Source: Hellea sp039977295 (lineage in GTDB: Bacteria > Pseudomonadota > Alphaproteobacteria > Caulobacterales > Maricaulaceae). From it: a DNA stretch of 64,000 nt. The notes under the pieces were generated by a model that worked only from the letters and a program-made list of their open reading frames with translations, was not told the origin of the DNA and searched no databases. Shown here piece after piece: positions 62,406-64,000 of the stretch (positions are counted from its first letter, which is position 1; every line of letters begins with the position of its first letter). Both the position numbers and the translations under genes were made by a program. The DNA lies in assembly GCA_039977295.1 (NCBI GenBank), contig JBDWDN010000010.1, positions 1-64,000 on the forward strand, given 5' to 3'.

Positions 62406-63632
62406 TTATGTCTTGATCGGCGGAAGTAATGTAATTCCATTAAGCAATGGGTTCACCTTCTCGACTTCATTAACTGCGCACGCTAAGTGATAAAACGTAC
62501 TTGCTGGCATTTGAGATGAATTTACGTTTCCTTTACCATCAAGACTATCATGCCATCCCCCAGGGAGCGGCGTGTTCAGATAAGTCTTAAATAATCTCTC
62601 AATAACGCTTGCGGCTTGCGGGAGAGCATCAAGGTGGCCAAGCCTGTGTCGGGCTATGCAGGCTTTAATAAATTCAGTTTGAGGCCATAGCCTGCTGGAA
62701 CCGTCAGAGATTGAACCATCCAATGTGTATTCGTTAACAAGAAAGCCTATATCAGAATTTAACCCATTCTTTATGGCGGAATTGAAGAGCGCATCGACAT
62801 ATTGGTTCACATGCCTGTCCCGTAAACGTCCATACCATTCTAACAGCCAACACCATTCCATCATGTGACCTGGTTCAATCCGGGCTACAGCCGGGTCTAC
62901 GGGGCTCCAACCTTCATCGAAGTATTCTAAGACGCAAAGGTTTTTTGTATCAAAAAAATGCGCTTTGAAGAGATAAAATGTTTCATCTGCTAATTCCAAA
63001 AACATATCGTCCTTAGTCGCCTCATAAGCAGTTATGAAGGCCTCGAAAAGATGCATGTGAGGGTTTTGCCTTCTTGGTAAACTACCTTTGCAGTTTTCAA
63101 TCCATCCGCCATGGCCTGATCTGAAATATATAGTTAGAAATAAAGTGGTAGAATATAGAGTTGAAAGGGCATCTGGGTCTTGTGTCGCACTAAACCTCCT
63201 TGCGCAAGCAAGCAGAAGAAAGGCTTGCGCATAAGTATCCCTCATTCCGTCGTGTAAAGTCCCATCCATGTTAAGCAAATGAGCACAGCCTACGAAATCT
63301 CTAGCTGATATTTGTTCTCCGCCTGCTAGGCCTTTGCTAGTTAGAAATTTCCAGCCATGATCTGCGATTGATATAGATGGGCTATACCAATCATTATTAT
63401 GTGCGAGCGAATAAACATAACATTGACGCGCTTGAACGCGAACGCGACGTTTTACAGATAAATCTGGCGAACCATCATAGTTTAAAGTTTCGTAAAACCC
63501 CCCAGATTTAGCAACACCATATTCTTCCCAGAGAGGGAGAGCATCATGCTTACACCAATTTATGAGACGATTGGCTTGGAAAGAAAATTCTGAAACTTCA
63601 GGGCGTTCTAATGTCTTTAATAGGGCGCTCAT
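62406..63632 (-). CDS. AGE-family sugar epimerase/isomerase
   Basis: 408 aa (alpha/alpha)6-barrel enzyme of the N-acylglucosamine 2-epimerase / mannose isomerase family. Family segments are RRVRVQARQCYVYSLA, NPHMHLFEAF, EPGHMMEWCWLL with the catalytic His, RLWPQTEFIKA and the late His in STFYHL. Substrate could be mannose, cellobiose or an N-acylhexosamine. Overlaps the upstream small gene by 4 nt. Candidate operators lie at both ends of the two-gene unit. Confidence 0.9.
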   Translation of the reverse strand: MSALLKTLERPEVSEFSFQANRLINWCKHDALPLWEEYGVAKSGGFYETLNYDGSPDLSVKRRVRVQARQCYVYSLAHNNDWYSPSISIADHGWKFLTSKGLAGGEQISARDFVGCAHLLNMDGTLHDGMRDTYAQAFLLLACARRFSATQDPDALSTLYSTTLFLTIYFRSGHGGWIENCKGSLPRRQNPHMHLFEAFITAYEATKDDMFLELADETFYLFKAHFFDTKNLCVLEYFDEGWSPVDPAVARIEPGHMMEWCWLLEWYGRLRDRHVNQYVDALFNSAIKNGLNSDIGFLVNEYTLDGSISDGSSRLWPQTEFIKACIARHRLGHLDALPQAASVIERLFKTYLNTPLPGGWHDSLDGKGNVNSSQMPASTFYHLACAVNEVEKVNPLLNGITLLPPIKT

Positions 63633-63856
63633 ATTGACGCCAACTGTATGTCTAAGGCATATAATTCGGCCTTTGCGTTTCTGAGGTTTTCCTGGTCAAT
63701 TGGGCGACTAAAACAGCTTAGACAAGCGCTCTTATAACGCATGATTTTGCGTTCCAGTTCAGTGATCTCCTTTTTGATTATGTCCCTCTTGGGAACTTCA
63801 CCCAATTGCACATCCGTCTTTTTTAAACAAATAGATTGCACGTTTTTCTCCATCAT
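63629..63856 (-). CDS. Small coiled-coil protein
   Basis: 75 aa, rich in Lys/Glu/Leu with heptad-like spacing (KRDIIKKEITELERKIMRYK) and a CLSC pair. No family recognised. Translationally coupled to the epimerase (ATGA overlap). Confidence 0.6.
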   Translation of the reverse strand: MMEKNVQSICLKKTDVQLGEVPKRDIIKKEITELERKIMRYKSACLSCFSRPIDQENLRNAKAELYALDIQLASI

Positions 63857-63954
63857 GACTTATGAAGAAAACACATCGCAAAGGATGTGCCATAAAAAAT
63901 AACAATAAAAACAACAACTTATAAATCTACAACTTTTCAAATTGATAAATAGAT

Positions 63955-63967
63955 TTGCAAAATGCAA
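63955..63967. promoter_or_regulatory. TTGCA-N3-TGCAA site before the epimerase operon
   Basis: TTGCAAAATGCAA, perfect palindrome arms, about 100 bp upstream of the coiled-coil gene; matches the pair at 62350-62403. The rest of 63857-64000 is AT-rich promoter-like DNA. Confidence 0.5.
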
Positions 63968-64000
63968 AACTTGTTTTTGCGTTGTGCGAAACCAATTGTT

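Noticed and set aside
4044..64000. CRISPR array linked to the Lon-like operon
   Set aside because: Looked for because of the CalpL resemblance; no regularly spaced direct repeats and no cas genes are seen in the window.

Overview
The window reads as chromosomal DNA of an alphaproteobacterium, most likely a marine Caulobacterales/Maricaulales-type organism. This is inferred from a Caulobacter MalA-type TonB receptor next to flavin-dependent tryptophan-halogenase homologues, from alphaproteobacterial ICE genes (trbG-trbI-DUF2274, DUF736, ArdA, ParB-like), and from a LacI-controlled maltodextrin locus. No 16S or marker gene is present, so the placement is tentative.

Layout. (1) 1-3980 is ordinary backbone: the tail of an unknown gene, an intergenic palindromic repeat, gamma-glutamyltransferase, a P1/DmpA-type aminopeptidase and a GNAT acetyltransferase. 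(2) tRNA-Arg(ACG) at 3981-4057 is the insertion site of a ~37.8 kb integrative island (A). The last 14 bp of the tRNA recur at 41835-41848 as attR. Copies of TGGGACACAAA lie inside both ends and are probable integrase arm sites. A tyrosine recombinase is the first gene inside. (3) Island A carries defence cargo. First comes a six-gene operon: type III-like Res helicase-nuclease, small PD-(D/E)xK protein, beta-class Mod methylase, NrdR-like zinc-ribbon protein, MBL hydrolase and RelE-UvrD fusion helicase. A convergent two-gene operon fits Druantia type III (DruH, DruE). Then come an XRE regulator, an 800-bp hairpin-dense non-coding block, ArdA and small mobile-element genes, a ParB-like protein, and a decayed conjugation module (trbF remnant, trbG, trbI, DUF2274, DUF736). 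Next are two exported small proteins and a three-gene operon of sigma-like factor, small acidic protein and a 1309-aa protein with a Lon-type Ser-Lys protease domain. A HigBA-type toxin-antitoxin pair sits next to attR.

(4) 41849-60310 holds a maltodextrin/starch utilisation locus: two outer-membrane or periplasmic GH13 enzymes, a GH97 alpha-glucosidase, an esterase, a DUF6445 protein, two tryptophan-halogenase homologues, a TonB receptor, a GH13 alpha-glucosidase, an MFS sugar transporter and a LacI regulator. TGTAA-N3/4-TTACA palindromes before three of its transcription units are candidate LacI operators. The locus ends at a second degenerate copy of the tRNA 3' end (60297-60310), followed by a truncated integrase start. 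An integrase-promoter-like remnant also follows attR at 41946-42010. The simplest reading is a tandem array of islands accreted at one tRNA gene. (5) 60539-64000 holds a small exported-protein cluster with a CsgG-like lipoprotein, an AGE-family sugar epimerase and a small coiled-coil protein.

The most interesting candidate system is the sigma-like / small protein / Lon-like protease operon at 35973-41054. It has the same parts list as the CRISPR-linked CalpS-CalpT-CalpL cascade, but has no CRISPR locus and has a STAND/TPR-like tail in place of a SAVED sensor. The hairpin-dense block at 27.06-27.78 kb and the extended RM-like operon also merit attention. All functions are inferred by reading the sequence; no database search was run.
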